Position numbers and translations under genes: made by a program
Part shown: one piece after another, positions 26,654-35,769 of the stretch
Position numbering within the stretch: the stretch's first letter is position 1
Layout: every line of letters begins with the position of its first letter
Assembly: GCA_963777325.1 (NCBI GenBank)
Contig: CAVZQE010000018.1
Span: 747,629-811,628 of the forward strand
Direction: 5' to 3'
DNA: 64,000 nt
DNA from: JAFAXA01 sp963777325
GTDB taxonomy: Bacteria; Pseudomonadota; Alphaproteobacteria; Acetobacterales; Acetobacteraceae
Notes under the pieces: model-generated
Seen by the model: only the letters and a program-made list of their open reading frames with translations
The model's database searches: none
What the model was told of the DNA's origin: nothing

Positions 26654-26672
26654 CGGGAAAGCGGTGAGGGCG

Positions 26673-27020
26673 TCAGTCGATCGAGAAGCTGGTGCCGCAG
26701 CCGCAGCCGGACGTCGCCTGCGGGTTGCGCACCGAGAAATAGCTGCCCATCAGCTCGTCGACGTAGTCGAGCTCGGCGCCCGCGAGCAGGTCGAGGCTGG
26801 CCGGATCAACGAGCACGGTCGCGCCGTCGCGACGGATGACGAGGTCGTCCGGCTGCGGCGACCGGTCCAGCTCGAACTTGTACTGAAAACCGCTGCAGCC
26901 GCCGGCCAGCACCGCGACCCGCAGTGCCGCATTGCCGCCGTCGGACGCGGCGATCTCGCCGATGCGGGCGGCGGCCCGGGCGGAGACGGCGAAGGGCGGC
27001 GCGGCGACGTTCGTGTCCAT
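26673..27020 (-). CDS. erpA: Iron-sulfur cluster insertion protein ErpA
   Basis: A-type carrier that delivers Fe-S clusters to apoproteins, 115 aa. The three ligand cysteines are Cys42 (GGCSGF) and Cys106/Cys108 (SGCGCGTSFS), the spacing expected for ErpA/IscA. The QYKFE and GSYFSVRNPQA stretches also fit. I start it at the ATG at 27020; longer readings have no similarity. It is the head of a leftward erpA-xth-methyltransferase group. Confidence 0.92.
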   Translation of the reverse strand: MDTNVAAPPFAVSARAAARIGEIAASDGGNAALRVAVLAGGCSGFQYKFELDRSPQPDDLVIRRDGATVLVDPASLDLLAGAELDYVDELMGSYFSVRNPQATSGCGCGTSFSID

Positions 27021-27142
27021 TGCGGGAAGATAGCGAGTGGGGAGGGGGATTTGAAGGCCGGGCGGCTGGGCGGGACGTCTCCGGCCTTCGCGGCCTCTCG
27101 TCCGGCCTTGCACCGAACCGGCAACCCCGAAAGGATGGTTGG

Positions 27143-27946
27143 ATGGGTGACCTGACGAGAAAGTTGCTGGCGTGTGTCGCGACGATCGCCCGGCCGCCGA
27201 TGGTGCGCCGAGTGACCGAGGCGTCGGCCGCGCTGGGCATTGCTCTGCTCGCGGTGGGCGCCGCCGCGCCGATGACCGAGGCGGCGACGGTGATCGCCTG
27301 GGATGCAGCCCATAACGGAAGCTGGGAGCTCTCAAACGGCGGCCGCACGGCCACGAGCCCCAACACGGGCAGGGACAGTGATCCGGTGTGGCAGTGCTTC
27401 GCCAACCAGACCATCCCCTCCGGCCGGAGGGCGTATTTCGAGGTCACGGCCAGCGGGGCTGCGCTGTTCACGGCCTTCACGCTCACGCTTGCCGACGCCT
27501 ACAGCCTGCCGGTGATCGACAGCGGGGTTCAATATCCGCTCGGGTTCCCGCCCGACCGATCCCACTTCATCGAATTCAGCTACAATGGCCGTGTGCAGAT
27601 GGAGACGGCCATGCTGCAGGTGAACGGGACGACGGCCCCGAACCCCGTCCTATGGACGGACCCGGTGGTGGTCGGGATCGCCGTCGATACCTCGGCCCAT
27701 ACGGTGCAGTATCGCCTTTCGGATAGCCGTCCGACCTTCGTGAACGGCGGACAAGGCGGTCCCTACGTCTCGCCGACGTTCGACATCAGCAAGATCCATG
27801 GCGCGCTGCGGCCGATGGTGTCGAGCTGGAAGACGCCGGGGCCGGTCGCGACCATCAACGGCGGCTCGGCTCCGTTCGCGATGCCCGTTCCGGCCGGTTT
27901 CACGGCGCTCGACACGCTCCTGAGCGGCGGTGCGACCTCTCATTAG
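27143..27946 (+). CDS. Secreted protein with a SPRY/B30.2-like domain
   Basis: The 267-aa product has a long N-terminal region ending in a signal peptide (cleavage probably after MTEA, near residue 48). The rest has the layout of a SPRY (concanavalin-like) domain: an A-W-D opening, GRRAYFEVT, a VVVGIAVD strand and the characteristic PAGFTALDT ending after APFAMP. AAAGGA lies upstream of the ATG. It stands between erpA and the vapBC-like pair, where related genomes usually run straight into dgt. Its partner or ligand is unknown. Confidence 0.62.
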   Translation: MGDLTRKLLACVATIARPPMVRRVTEASAALGIALLAVGAAAPMTEAATVIAWDAAHNGSWELSNGGRTATSPNTGRDSDPVWQCFANQTIPSGRRAYFEVTASGAALFTAFTLTLADAYSLPVIDSGVQYPLGFPPDRSHFIEFSYNGRVQMETAMLQVNGTTAPNPVLWTDPVVVGIAVDTSAHTVQYRLSDSRPTFVNGGQGGPYVSPTFDISKIHGALRPMVSSWKTPGPVATINGGSAPFAMPVPAGFTALDTLLSGGATSH

Positions 27947-28076
27947 AGGATTCGGCATTGAGCCAACTCTGCGAGGGCACGCACACGAGCACGATTCTGA
28001 CGCTCGGCGCTGGCTCACATCGCACTCTCGCCGAGGAGCGGGCGGCCGCCCATTGCGCGGTGTGATCTGGAAGCCA

Positions 28077-28466
28077 TCACGGCGCCGCGACCGGCACGCC
28101 GCTCAGGCGCGTCCCGGATCGCACCAGCCGTTTGTCGAAGGTGAGGAAGCTTTCGCACCCGGCGGCAGCGGCCAGATGCAGCGCGTCGGCAAAGTCCAGA
28201 CCCGCTTCGGCCCAATCCATCGCCTTGGCGGCCAGGGAAGCGGCCTCGACGGTGACGCCCGGAAGCCCGGCCAGGGCGCGGAGCGCCGGGACGATCTGCT
28301 CGAACGGCAGGCCGTACACGCCGCGCAGCACCCATTCGACTTCCAGCAGAACGGTCGTCGCTACGAAGACCGGCTCCTGGCCGATGGTGGCCCGGGCCTT
28401 CTCCGCCTGTTTCGGGTCATCGCCGGTCAGGTAGCGGACGATGACATTAGTATCGACCGCGCGCAT
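28077..28466 (-). CDS. vapC: PIN-domain toxin, VapC type
   Basis: A 129-aa PIN-domain ribonuclease. The acidic residues expected for metal binding are Asp5 (AVDTNV), Glu42 (LLEVEW), Asp94 (DFADALH) and Asp110 (LTFDKR). The ATG at 28466 lies within the antitoxin gene (20-base overlap), the usual arrangement for a toxin-antitoxin pair. Such toxins cleave structured RNAs, often tRNAs, but the target cannot be told from sequence. Confidence 0.85.
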   Translation of the reverse strand: MRAVDTNVIVRYLTGDDPKQAEKARATIGQEPVFVATTVLLEVEWVLRGVYGLPFEQIVPALRALAGLPGVTVEAASLAAKAMDWAEAGLDFADALHLAAAAGCESFLTFDKRLVRSGTRLSGVPVAAP

Positions 28467-28728
28467 GCCGGCGCCTGACTTCGGCGGTGATCGCCTTCTC
28501 CATCTCCTCGATCGACTTCGGCTCACCCCGGTAGGCGAGGCAGCCGAAGACATTCTCCGGCCGGGTCGGCGCGAAGACGGCGGTCAGCCGCTTCAGAAGC
28601 ACCCCCTCAGCTGTGTGCTCCACGGCCAGGCGCGTCCCGGCGTCCCAGTGCAACTGGTCGCGAATCGCCTTGGGCAGGATCACCTGTCCCTTGGTCGACA
28701 CCGTGGTCGTGAGGTCGGTCGCAGCCAT
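28447..28728 (-). CDS. vapB: AbrB/SpoVT-type antitoxin partner of VapC
   Basis: A 93-aa protein with an N-terminal swapped-hairpin AbrB DNA-binding domain: TTVSTKGQVILPKAIRDQL, then W-D-A-G-T-R-L-A-V-E. The C-terminal half is the probable toxin-binding tail. It overlaps the following PIN toxin gene by 20 bases. Antitoxins of this kind repress their own promoter, which would lie in the 114 bases between this gene and dgt. Confidence 0.85.
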   Translation of the reverse strand: MAATDLTTTVSTKGQVILPKAIRDQLHWDAGTRLAVEHTAEGVLLKRLTAVFAPTRPENVFGCLAYRGEPKSIEEMEKAITAEVRRRHARGRY

Positions 28729-28842
28729 GTCCGTTCCCAATGTAAGACGCCGGTAAGATGATGGGATCTCGCTATGGGAGATGCAAGCTCGGGCGGCGGC
28801 CTGCGTTGAACCCGCCTCCTCGCGGGTGTAAGCCCCGGCGCC

Positions 28843-29991
28843 ATGACGCTCGCCGCCTATGCCGTCACCGCCGAGACCGCGCGCGGGCGGCTGCATCCGG
28901 AGCCGGAAGCGCTGCCGCGCTCGCCGTGGCAGCGGGACCGCGACCGCGTCATCCACAGCTCCGCCTTCCGCAAGCTCCAGTACAAGACGCAGGTGTTCGT
29001 CAACCACGAGGGCGACTTCTTCCGCACGCGCCTGACGCACAGCATCGAGGTGTCGCAGATCGCGCGCTCGATGACGCGGGCGCTGCATCTGAACGAGGAT
29101 CTCGCCGAAGCGCTGTCGCTCGCCCACGATCTCGGCCACCCGCCGTTCGGCCATGCCGGGGAGGAGGCGCTGGACGTCGCGTCGCGGCCGTTCGGCGGGT
29201 TCGACCATAACGGGCAATCGCTCCGGGTCGTGACCTTGCTGGAAAGCCGCTACGCCTCGTTCGACGGGCTGAACCTGACCTGGGAGACGCTGGAGGGCCT
29301 GGTCAAGCACAATGGCCCCGTGGCGCGCCCGCGCGGCTACATCGCGGACTACGACCAGCGGCACCGGCTCGATCTCGGCTCCTATCCGTCCGCCGAGGCG
29401 CAACTCGCGGCGCTCGCGGACGACATCGCCTATCACGGCCACGACCTCGACGACGGCATGCGCGCGCGGCTGTTCGCGCCGGACGATCTCGCGCATCTGC
29501 CCGTGGTCGGCGCGGCGCTCGACGCGGCCCGCCGCGCGAGCCTCGACGTGCCGCCGCCGAGGCTCCGCCACGAGACGATCCGGCGCGTGATCGACGCGAT
29601 GGTGACCGACCTGCTGGCCGAAACCGGGCGGCGGATCGCGGCGCTCGATCCCGGCTCGTCGGACGCGATCCGGCGGGCGAAGAAGCCGGTCGTGGCCTTC
29701 GGCCCGGCGATGGCGGACGCCAATCTCGTGATCAAGGAGTTCCTGCGCACCCGCATGTACCGGCACTGGCGGGTCAATCGCATGACGCTGAAAGCCCGCC
29801 GGCTCACGGAGGAGCTGTTCGCGCTGCTCTGCGCCCATCCGAACCTGCTGCCGGACGACTGGCGGGCGCGGGCCGGGGAGGGCAGCACGCCGCGCGCCGC
29901 CAGCATCGTCAGCGACTACATCGCCGGCATGACCGACCGCTACGCCATGGACGAGCACCGCCGGCTGACCGATCTTTCGATCCCCGGCTGA
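28843..29991 (+). CDS. dgt: Deoxyguanosinetriphosphate triphosphohydrolase-like protein
   Basis: HD-domain dNTPase of 382 aa that removes triphosphate from deoxynucleotides. Family motifs: an R-S-P-W-Q-R-D-R-D-R-V-I-H-S start, F-R-T-R-L-T-H-S-I-E-V, the metal-binding AHDLGHPPFGHAGE, and ADDIAYHGHDLDD. The 382-aa form is the Dgt-like group common in alphaproteobacteria. It is the first gene of a long rightward run; argS follows after 10 bases. Confidence 0.92.
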   Translation: MTLAAYAVTAETARGRLHPEPEALPRSPWQRDRDRVIHSSAFRKLQYKTQVFVNHEGDFFRTRLTHSIEVSQIARSMTRALHLNEDLAEALSLAHDLGHPPFGHAGEEALDVASRPFGGFDHNGQSLRVVTLLESRYASFDGLNLTWETLEGLVKHNGPVARPRGYIADYDQRHRLDLGSYPSAEAQLAALADDIAYHGHDLDDGMRARLFAPDDLAHLPVVGAALDAARRASLDVPPPRLRHETIRRVIDAMVTDLLAETGRRIAALDPGSSDAIRRAKKPVVAFGPAMADANLVIKEFLRTRMYRHWRVNRMTLKARRLTEELFALLCAHPNLLPDDWRARAGEGSTPRAASIVSDYIAGMTDRYAMDEHRRLTDLSIPG

Positions 29992-30001
29992 AAGCGCTCC
30001 G

Positions 30002-31798
30002 ATGACCAACAACCCGACCGATCTCTACGCCACCATGCGCGGCCATGTCCTCGCGGCGCTCCGCGAGGCTCTCCCCGATCTCGGGAACGCCGTGCTGGAC
30101 AAGGTCGAGGTCACGCCCGCGCGCGACCCGGCGCATGGCGACATGGCGACCAACGCCGCCCTGGTCGCGGCCAAGCCCGCCCGGATGCCGCCGGCGAAGA
30201 TCGCGGCGGGTCTCGTGGAGGCGCTCAAACACGTGCCCGGCGTCGCCGAGGCGGGCGTGGCCGGTCCGGGCTTCGTCAACCTCCGCCTCACGCCCGACGC
30301 GCTGCGGTCGGTGCTGCCTCTCGTGCTCCGCGCCGGAACCGCGTTCGGCGACAGCGCGCTCGGGGCGGGCACGCGGGTGAATGTGGAGTACGTTTCGGCC
30401 AATCCGACCGGTCCGATGCATATCGGCCATTGCCGGGGCGCCGTGGTCGGCGACGCGCTCGCCAACCTGCTTGCGAAAGCCGGGTTCGCGGTGACGAAGG
30501 AATACTACGTCAACGACGCGGGCGCGCAGGTGACCGCGCTCGCCTGGGCCGCCTACTGGCGCTATCTCGAAGCGCTCGGCACGCCGATGACTGAGGAGCA
30601 GTTCGCGGAGCAGGTGCCGGGAGGGCTGCAGTACCGGGGCGAGTATCTGATCCCGGTCGGGCTGAAGCTCGCCGCCGATCACGGGGCTGCGCTGGCGGAC
30701 GAGGATCTCGGCATCGCCGCGCCGCATCTCTGGCTCGACACGGTGCGCGATTTCGCCATCGCCGAGATGATGGCCTCGATCCGCGAGGATCTGGCGCTGC
30801 TCGGCGTGCAGCCGGACGTGTTCACCTCCGAGCGCGAGCTGGTCGCTTCGGGCGCGGTGGATCGCGCGATCTCGGGCCTGCGGGCGGACGGGCTGGTCTA
30901 TGAGGGCGTGCTGGAGCCGCCCAAGGGCAGGACGCCGGAGGACTGGGAGCCGCGTCCGCAGATGCTGTTCCGCTCGACCGCGTTCGGCGACGATGTGGAC
31001 CGGCCGCTCGCGAAGTCGGACGGCTCGCACACCTATTTCGCCGACGACATCGCCTACCACGCCGACAAGATCGCGCGCGGCGAGCAGGTGCTGATCGACG
31101 TGCTCGGGGCGGATCATGGCGGCTACATCAGGCGCATGCAGGCGGCGGTCGCCGCGCTCGGGCACGGCCGGGCGCGGTTTGAGGCGGTGCTGTGCCAGAT
31201 CGTGCATGTTCTGCGCGGCGGCGAGCCGGTCCGGATGTCGAAGCGCGCCGGGACGTTCGTGACGCTCCGGGATCTGATCGACGAGGTCGGGCCGGACACG
31301 GTGCGGTTCACCATGCTGACCCGCAAGGCCGACGCGCAGATGGAGTTCGATCTGGAGCAGGCAGTCGCCCAGACGCGCGAGAACCCGGTGTTTTACGTGC
31401 AGTATGCGCACGCGCGCTGCCGCTCGGTGCTGCGGCTTGCGGCCGAAATGTTCGGGGCCGGGCAGACGAAGGATGCGGCGCTGGCGGACGTGCCGCTCTC
31501 GTCCCTCGACGCCGAGCCGGAACTCGCCGTGCTGCGCCGGCTGCTGACCTGGCCGCGCACGGTGGAAGGCGCGGCCGCATCGCGCGAGCCGCATCGAATC
31601 GCGTTTTTTCTCTATGACTTGGCGAGCGACTTTCATATGCTGTGGAACCGAGGACGCGACGATTCGACGCTCCGTTTCCTGCAGCGGGACCGCGCCGGGG
31701 AGACAAGGGCGCGGCTCGCCCTGGTTGCGGCGACGGCGGCGACGATCCGGTCCGGCCTCGCGGTGATGGGCGTTTCGCCCGTCGAGGAAATGCGCTGA
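30002..31798 (+). CDS. argS: Arginine-tRNA ligase
   Basis: Class I aminoacyl-tRNA synthetase, 598 aa. The HIGH motif is in NPTGPMHIGHCRGAV, and the KMSKS loop appears as RMSKRAG. An N-terminal tRNA-recognition domain and the C-terminal anticodon-binding helical domain are complete. It sits between dgt and a SPOR-domain protein, the usual alphaproteobacterial order. Confidence 0.96.
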   Translation: MTNNPTDLYATMRGHVLAALREALPDLGNAVLDKVEVTPARDPAHGDMATNAALVAAKPARMPPAKIAAGLVEALKHVPGVAEAGVAGPGFVNLRLTPDALRSVLPLVLRAGTAFGDSALGAGTRVNVEYVSANPTGPMHIGHCRGAVVGDALANLLAKAGFAVTKEYYVNDAGAQVTALAWAAYWRYLEALGTPMTEEQFAEQVPGGLQYRGEYLIPVGLKLAADHGAALADEDLGIAAPHLWLDTVRDFAIAEMMASIREDLALLGVQPDVFTSERELVASGAVDRAISGLRADGLVYEGVLEPPKGRTPEDWEPRPQMLFRSTAFGDDVDRPLAKSDGSHTYFADDIAYHADKIARGEQVLIDVLGADHGGYIRRMQAAVAALGHGRARFEAVLCQIVHVLRGGEPVRMSKRAGTFVTLRDLIDEVGPDTVRFTMLTRKADAQMEFDLEQAVAQTRENPVFYVQYAHARCRSVLRLAAEMFGAGQTKDAALADVPLSSLDAEPELAVLRRLLTWPRTVEGAAASREPHRIAFFLYDLASDFHMLWNRGRDDSTLRFLQRDRAGETRARLALVAATAATIRSGLAVMGVSPVEEMR

Positions 31799-31832
31799 AG
31801 CCGGGTTCGGCCGGCGCGAGCGGAGGTAGGCC

Positions 31833-32588
31833 GTGTCGGACGAGGTGGAGTATCAGGCGGGCCCCGTTTATCGCGTGCCGCGCCGGGGATGGATGGACGA
31901 CGGCACCAGGCGGCTCGCGCTCATCGCGGGCGGGCTGGGCGCGGCGCTGCTCGCCGTAGTGGGAATCTGGAGCCTGTCCGGCCACCATGCGAGCGGGCGC
32001 GTCCCGGTCGTCGAGGCGGATAGCCGCCCGCTGCGGGTGAAGCCCGCCAACCCCGGCGGCATGCAGCTCGCCGGCTCGAACGACGAGATCCTGTCCGGCG
32101 ACACGAGCGCGCAGAACGACAAGCTGGCGCCGCCTCCGGAGACTCCCGAACCCGATGCGCTGAAGGCGCAGCTCTCGCCGCCCGCGCCCCCACCCGCGCC
32201 CCCAGCCGCGCCCAAGCCCGCCCCGCGGGCGCAGGCCGAACCGTCCCCTGCGCCTGACGTCGCTAGCGCGCCCACGCCGCCGCCCCCCTCTGCAGCGAAG
32301 GCGACCGCCGTCGCCAGGCCGGAGGCCGCGACGGCTCCGGGCCGCTCCGCCCAGGTGCAACTGGCGGCGGTCGGGTCCGAGGATGGCGCCCGCGCCGAAT
32401 GGTCGCGCCTGTCGCGCAAGATGCCCGACCTGCTCCGGGGCCATAGCCCGGCTTTGATGAAGACCGAGCATGACGGGCGGATTTTCTGGCGGCTGCGCAC
32501 TGGCGGCTTCGCGGACGCGGCGCAGGCGACCGCGTTCTGCGAGCGGGTGCGCGCCAAGGGCGCGGGCTGCTCCATCGCGAGCTTCTGA
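31833..32588 (+). CDS. SPOR-domain inner-membrane protein
   Basis: The 251-aa protein has a cytoplasmic N-terminus, one membrane segment at about residues 28-48, and a long Pro/Ala-rich periplasmic linker. The C-terminal SPOR domain (about 172-250; A-Q-V-Q-L-A-A-V-G-S opening, F-W-R-L-R-T-G-G-F-A) binds peptidoglycan stripped of stem peptides. It probably acts in division or wall remodelling. GTG start behind GGAGG. nagZ begins eight bases after its stop. Confidence 0.88.
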   Translation: MSDEVEYQAGPVYRVPRRGWMDDGTRRLALIAGGLGAALLAVVGIWSLSGHHASGRVPVVEADSRPLRVKPANPGGMQLAGSNDEILSGDTSAQNDKLAPPPETPEPDALKAQLSPPAPPPAPPAAPKPAPRAQAEPSPAPDVASAPTPPPPSAAKATAVARPEAATAPGRSAQVQLAAVGSEDGARAEWSRLSRKMPDLLRGHSPALMKTEHDGRIFWRLRTGGFADAAQATAFCERVRAKGAGCSIASF

Positions 32589-32596
32589 GCGGCCGG

Positions 32597-33589
32597 TTGC
32601 GTGCGGCGATCGTCGGCATCGGGGGCCCGGCGTTGCTCGCCTCCGAGCGCGCCATGCTGGAAGCGTACGCCCCGGCCGGGGTCATCCTGTTCGCGCGCAA
32701 CATCGAGGAACCGGGGCAGCTCCGAGGCCTGATCGCGGATTTGCGCGCCGCCCTGCCGCCGGGGGCCGTGCTGATGGTGGATCAGGAGGGCGGCCGGGTC
32801 GCACGGCTGCGTCCTCCGCATTGGCGGCCGCATCCCGCCGCCGGACGCATCGGCGCGCTGCACGAGCAAGATCCGCCCGCCGGCTTGCGCGCCGCCTGGC
32901 TGACGGGCGCGCTGATCGGCCTCGACTGCGCGGGCGCGGGGTTCGACGTCGTCTGCGCGCCCGTGCTCGACCTGCTGCACCCGAAGGCGCATGACATTGT
33001 CGGCGACCGCTCCTTCGGAGCCGACCCGGAAGCGGTTGCCGTGCTCGGCCGCGCGGTCGCGCACGGAGTGCTGGCGGCGGGCGTGCAGCCGGTGTGCAAG
33101 CACGCCCCCGGCCACGGCCGCGCGCGGGTGGATAGCCATATCGCGCTGCCCCGGATCGAGACGGACGATCTGGAGCCCGACCTGGAACCGTTCGCCTTGA
33201 ACGCCGACCTCCCCTGGTTCATGACGGCCCATATCCTGTACACGGAATGGGACGCGGCCCGGCCCGCGACCCTCTCGCCCGCGATCGTCGGGGGTGTGAT
33301 CCGGGACCGGGTCGGGTTTCAGGGAGTGCTGGTGACGGACGATCTTGCGATGCAGGCCCTCGACGGGCCTCCGGCGGCGCTGGCGGCAGAGGCGCTGGCG
33401 GCGGGCTGCGACCTCGCGCTCTACTGCGCCGGCGATTTCGGGCCGACCGAGGCGCTGCTCGCCGCCTGTCCTGTCCTGACGGGCGAAGCCTCCGACCGGC
33501 TCGCGCGGGCGCGCGAGATGGCCGCTTCGCGCCGGGTCGCTCTTAACGCCGAGAGCCTCGCCGCCGAGCGCGACCGGCTACTCGTCTAG
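32597..33589 (+). CDS. nagZ: Beta-N-acetylhexosaminidase (NagZ)
   Basis: Cytoplasmic glycoside hydrolase family 3 enzyme that removes GlcNAc from muropeptides during wall recycling. The protein is 330 aa with VDQEGGRVARL near the N-terminus. The catalytic loop is KHAPGHGRARVDSH (the usual form has Phe or Ile where Ala is seen), and the nucleophile Asp lies in LVTDDLAM. The start is TTG at 32597, eight bases after the SPOR gene. Its stop overlaps the GTG of the protease gene by one base. Confidence 0.9.
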   Translation: MRAAIVGIGGPALLASERAMLEAYAPAGVILFARNIEEPGQLRGLIADLRAALPPGAVLMVDQEGGRVARLRPPHWRPHPAAGRIGALHEQDPPAGLRAAWLTGALIGLDCAGAGFDVVCAPVLDLLHPKAHDIVGDRSFGADPEAVAVLGRAVAHGVLAAGVQPVCKHAPGHGRARVDSHIALPRIETDDLEPDLEPFALNADLPWFMTAHILYTEWDAARPATLSPAIVGGVIRDRVGFQGVLVTDDLAMQALDGPPAALAAEALAAGCDLALYCAGDFGPTEALLAACPVLTGEASDRLARAREMAASRRVALNAESLAAERDRLLV

Positions 33590-34335
33590 TGGCAATCCTG
33601 CTTCAGATCGCCCTGGCCGTGATCCCGGCCGTGCTCGCGATCACCTTGCACGAGGCGGCGCACGGCTTCGCGGCGCTCGCGCTCGGCGACGACACGGCCC
33701 GCCGGGCGGGGCGGCTGTCGCTCAACCCGTTGCGGCACGTGGACCGGGTCGGCACGATCATCCTGCCGGGGGCGCTGCTGCTGTTCCAGCTCCTGACCAT
33801 CCACCGGGTCGCTTTCATGTTCGGCTGGGCCAAGCCCGTGCCGGTTTCGGCGTGGAAGTTCAAGGATCCGCGAAGGGGCATGATGCTGGTGGCGGCGGCG
33901 GGGCCGCTCACGAACTTCTTCCTCGCCTGGGTCGCGGCGCTGCTGATGCCGCGCATCCCGCTGCTGCCCGGCTACGACTTCCTGGACAGCATGCTGGCCC
34001 AGTATCCGGTGCTCGGGCCGTTCCTGTTCTACTTCCTGCTCACCAATCTGGTGCTCGGCCTGTTCAATCTGCTCCCGGTGCCGCCGCTCGACGGCGGCCG
34101 GATCGTGGTCGGGCTGCTGCCCGAACCGATGGCGCAACGCTGGGCGCGGCTGGAGCGGGCGGGCATCGTCATCGTCGTGCTGCTCGTGTTCGTGATGCCG
34201 CCGCTGCTGCGGGAGTTCGGCGTCGATTTCGACCCGGTCGGGCGGGCGCTCAACACGGTTCTGCCCTGGGCGATTAACACGGCCCTCTCGCTCGCCGGCC
34301 ACGACCTCGGCTCCGGCTATGCAAACGGTTTCTGA
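33589..34335 (+). CDS. Site-2-type membrane metalloprotease (peptidase M50)
   Basis: A 248-aa multi-pass membrane protein with the zinc motif HEAAH near residue 22 and the second active-site motif NLLPVPPLDGG near residue 166. It belongs to the small M50 group without a PDZ domain, as is usual next to nagZ and scpA in alphaproteobacteria. Substrate unknown. It starts with GTG inside the nagZ stop and overlaps scpA by 17 bases. Confidence 0.88.
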   Translation: MAILLQIALAVIPAVLAITLHEAAHGFAALALGDDTARRAGRLSLNPLRHVDRVGTIILPGALLLFQLLTIHRVAFMFGWAKPVPVSAWKFKDPRRGMMLVAAAGPLTNFFLAWVAALLMPRIPLLPGYDFLDSMLAQYPVLGPFLFYFLLTNLVLGLFNLLPVPPLDGGRIVVGLLPEPMAQRWARLERAGIVIVVLLVFVMPPLLREFGVDFDPVGRALNTVLPWAINTALSLAGHDLGSGYANGF

Positions 34336-35083
34336 GCGGCCGGACCATCTCGAACTCCGGCTGGAGGGGTTCGAGGGGCCGCTCGACCTGCTGCTCGATC
34401 TCGCGCGCGCCCAGAAGGTCGATCTCGCGCGCATCTCCATCCTCTCGCTGGTCGAGCAATATCTGGCGGTGATCGAGAGCGCCCGGCGGGTGCGGCTCGA
34501 ACTCGCGGCGGACTGGCTGGTGATGGCGGCGTGGCTGACCTGGCTCAAATCCCGCCTGCTGGTGCCGTCCGATCCGGAAGAGGCGGAGGAGGGCGAGCAG
34601 GCGGCGGATGTGCTGGCGGCGCGCCTGCGCGACCTGCAGGTGGTGCGGGCGGCGGCGGCGTGGCTCGGCGCGCGGCCGCAGCTCGGGCAGGAGGTGTTCG
34701 CGCGCGGAATGCCCGAGGATCTGACCGAGACCGACCGCTCGCGGCTGCTGCTCGATCTCCCGGCGCTGATGCGCGGCTACCTGCTCGCGATCCGCCGTGC
34801 CGGGGCGCAGCGGAAATACGCCCCGCGCCAGCTCTCGCTCTGGAGCGTGAAGGACGCGCTGCAACGGCTCTCGGCCCTGGTCGGCCGCCTGCCCGACTGG
34901 ACCAGCCTCGAGCGGTTCCTGCCCGACAGCCTTGCCGGTTCCCTCGAGCGCCGAGCGGCGGTGGCGAGCACGCTGCTGGCCGGGCTGGAAATGGCTCGAG
35001 GCGGCGCCGTGCATCTGAGGCAAGAGCGGGATTTCGGGCCGATCCTGGTCGGCCGGGCAGCGGACATCGCCGAGGACACATGA
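34319..35083 (+). CDS. scpA: Segregation and condensation protein A
   Basis: Kleisin subunit of the SMC-ScpAB condensin, which bridges SMC heads. The 254-aa product shows the family N-terminus EGFEGPLDLLLDLARAQKVDL and an acidic linker. The C-terminal winged helix appears around residues 165-235. It overlaps the protease gene upstream, and its stop overlaps the scpB start (ATGA). Confidence 0.92.
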   Translation: MQTVSERPDHLELRLEGFEGPLDLLLDLARAQKVDLARISILSLVEQYLAVIESARRVRLELAADWLVMAAWLTWLKSRLLVPSDPEEAEEGEQAADVLAARLRDLQVVRAAAAWLGARPQLGQEVFARGMPEDLTETDRSRLLLDLPALMRGYLLAIRRAGAQRKYAPRQLSLWSVKDALQRLSALVGRLPDWTSLERFLPDSLAGSLERRAAVASTLLAGLEMARGGAVHLRQERDFGPILVGRAADIAEDT

Positions 35084-35721
35084 CCGACGCACAAGACGAC
35101 AAGCCGCAAGCGGCGCTCTCCCTGGAGGCCGATGAGGACTCGCTGCGGCTGGCCGAGGCTTTCGTGTTCGCGAGCGGCACGCCGGTCGGGGCGCGGGCGC
35201 TTGCGCAGATCCTGCCGGACGGCGCCGACCCGGACGTGGTGATCGCGGCTTTGCGCGTGCGCTACGCCGGGCGCGGCGTGGAGCTGGCCGAGGTCGGCGG
35301 CGGCGTGCAGTTCCGCACCGCGCCCGATCTCGCGCACCGGCTCAGGCGCGTGGTCGAAGTGCCGCGCCGGCTGCCGCGCGTCGCGATGGAGACGCTCGCG
35401 ATCATCGCCTATCACCAGCCCGTCACGCGCGCCGAGATCGAGGAGACACGCGGCACCAGCCTGTCGCAGCAGACGCTGGACGCCTTGCTGGAGGCGGGTC
35501 TGGTCGCGCCGAAGGGACGCCGCGAAAGTCCCGGGCGGCCGACGCTCTGGGGCACGACGCCCGCCTTCCTCGCGCAATTCGGCCTGCGCGACCTGCGCGA
35601 GCTGCCGCGCCGGGAAGATCTGCTCGTCGAGCCGCCGTCGCCGGTGCCGGAAGCGGAGCTTGCGAGCGTGCAGGCGGAGGAGTCGGCTGCGGCGACGCCG
35701 GAGGGCGAGGCGCAGGTTTGA
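35080..35721 (+). CDS. scpB: Segregation and condensation protein B
   Basis: Winged-helix partner of ScpA in the SMC condensin complex, 213 aa. The conserved core R-V-A-M-E-T-L-A-I-I-A-Y-H-Q-P-V-T-R-A-E-I-E is followed by R-G-T-S-L and GRRESPGRPTLWGTT. The C-terminal 30 residues form an acidic/Pro-rich tail. Start-stop overlap with scpA implies translational coupling. Confidence 0.93.
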   Translation: MTDAQDDKPQAALSLEADEDSLRLAEAFVFASGTPVGARALAQILPDGADPDVVIAALRVRYAGRGVELAEVGGGVQFRTAPDLAHRLRRVVEVPRRLPRVAMETLAIIAYHQPVTRAEIEETRGTSLSQQTLDALLEAGLVAPKGRRESPGRPTLWGTTPAFLAQFGLRDLRELPRREDLLVEPPSPVPEAELASVQAEESAAATPEGEAQV

Positions 35722-35769
35722 GGCGGCGGGTTTTCCTGCTAGCTAGCCGCCCCGGAGAGTTGCCGCGTC

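Noticed and set aside
32150..32290. Pro/Ala repeat tract as a possible tandem-repeat locus
   Set aside because: It is the usual disordered linker of a SPOR-domain protein, with irregular units.
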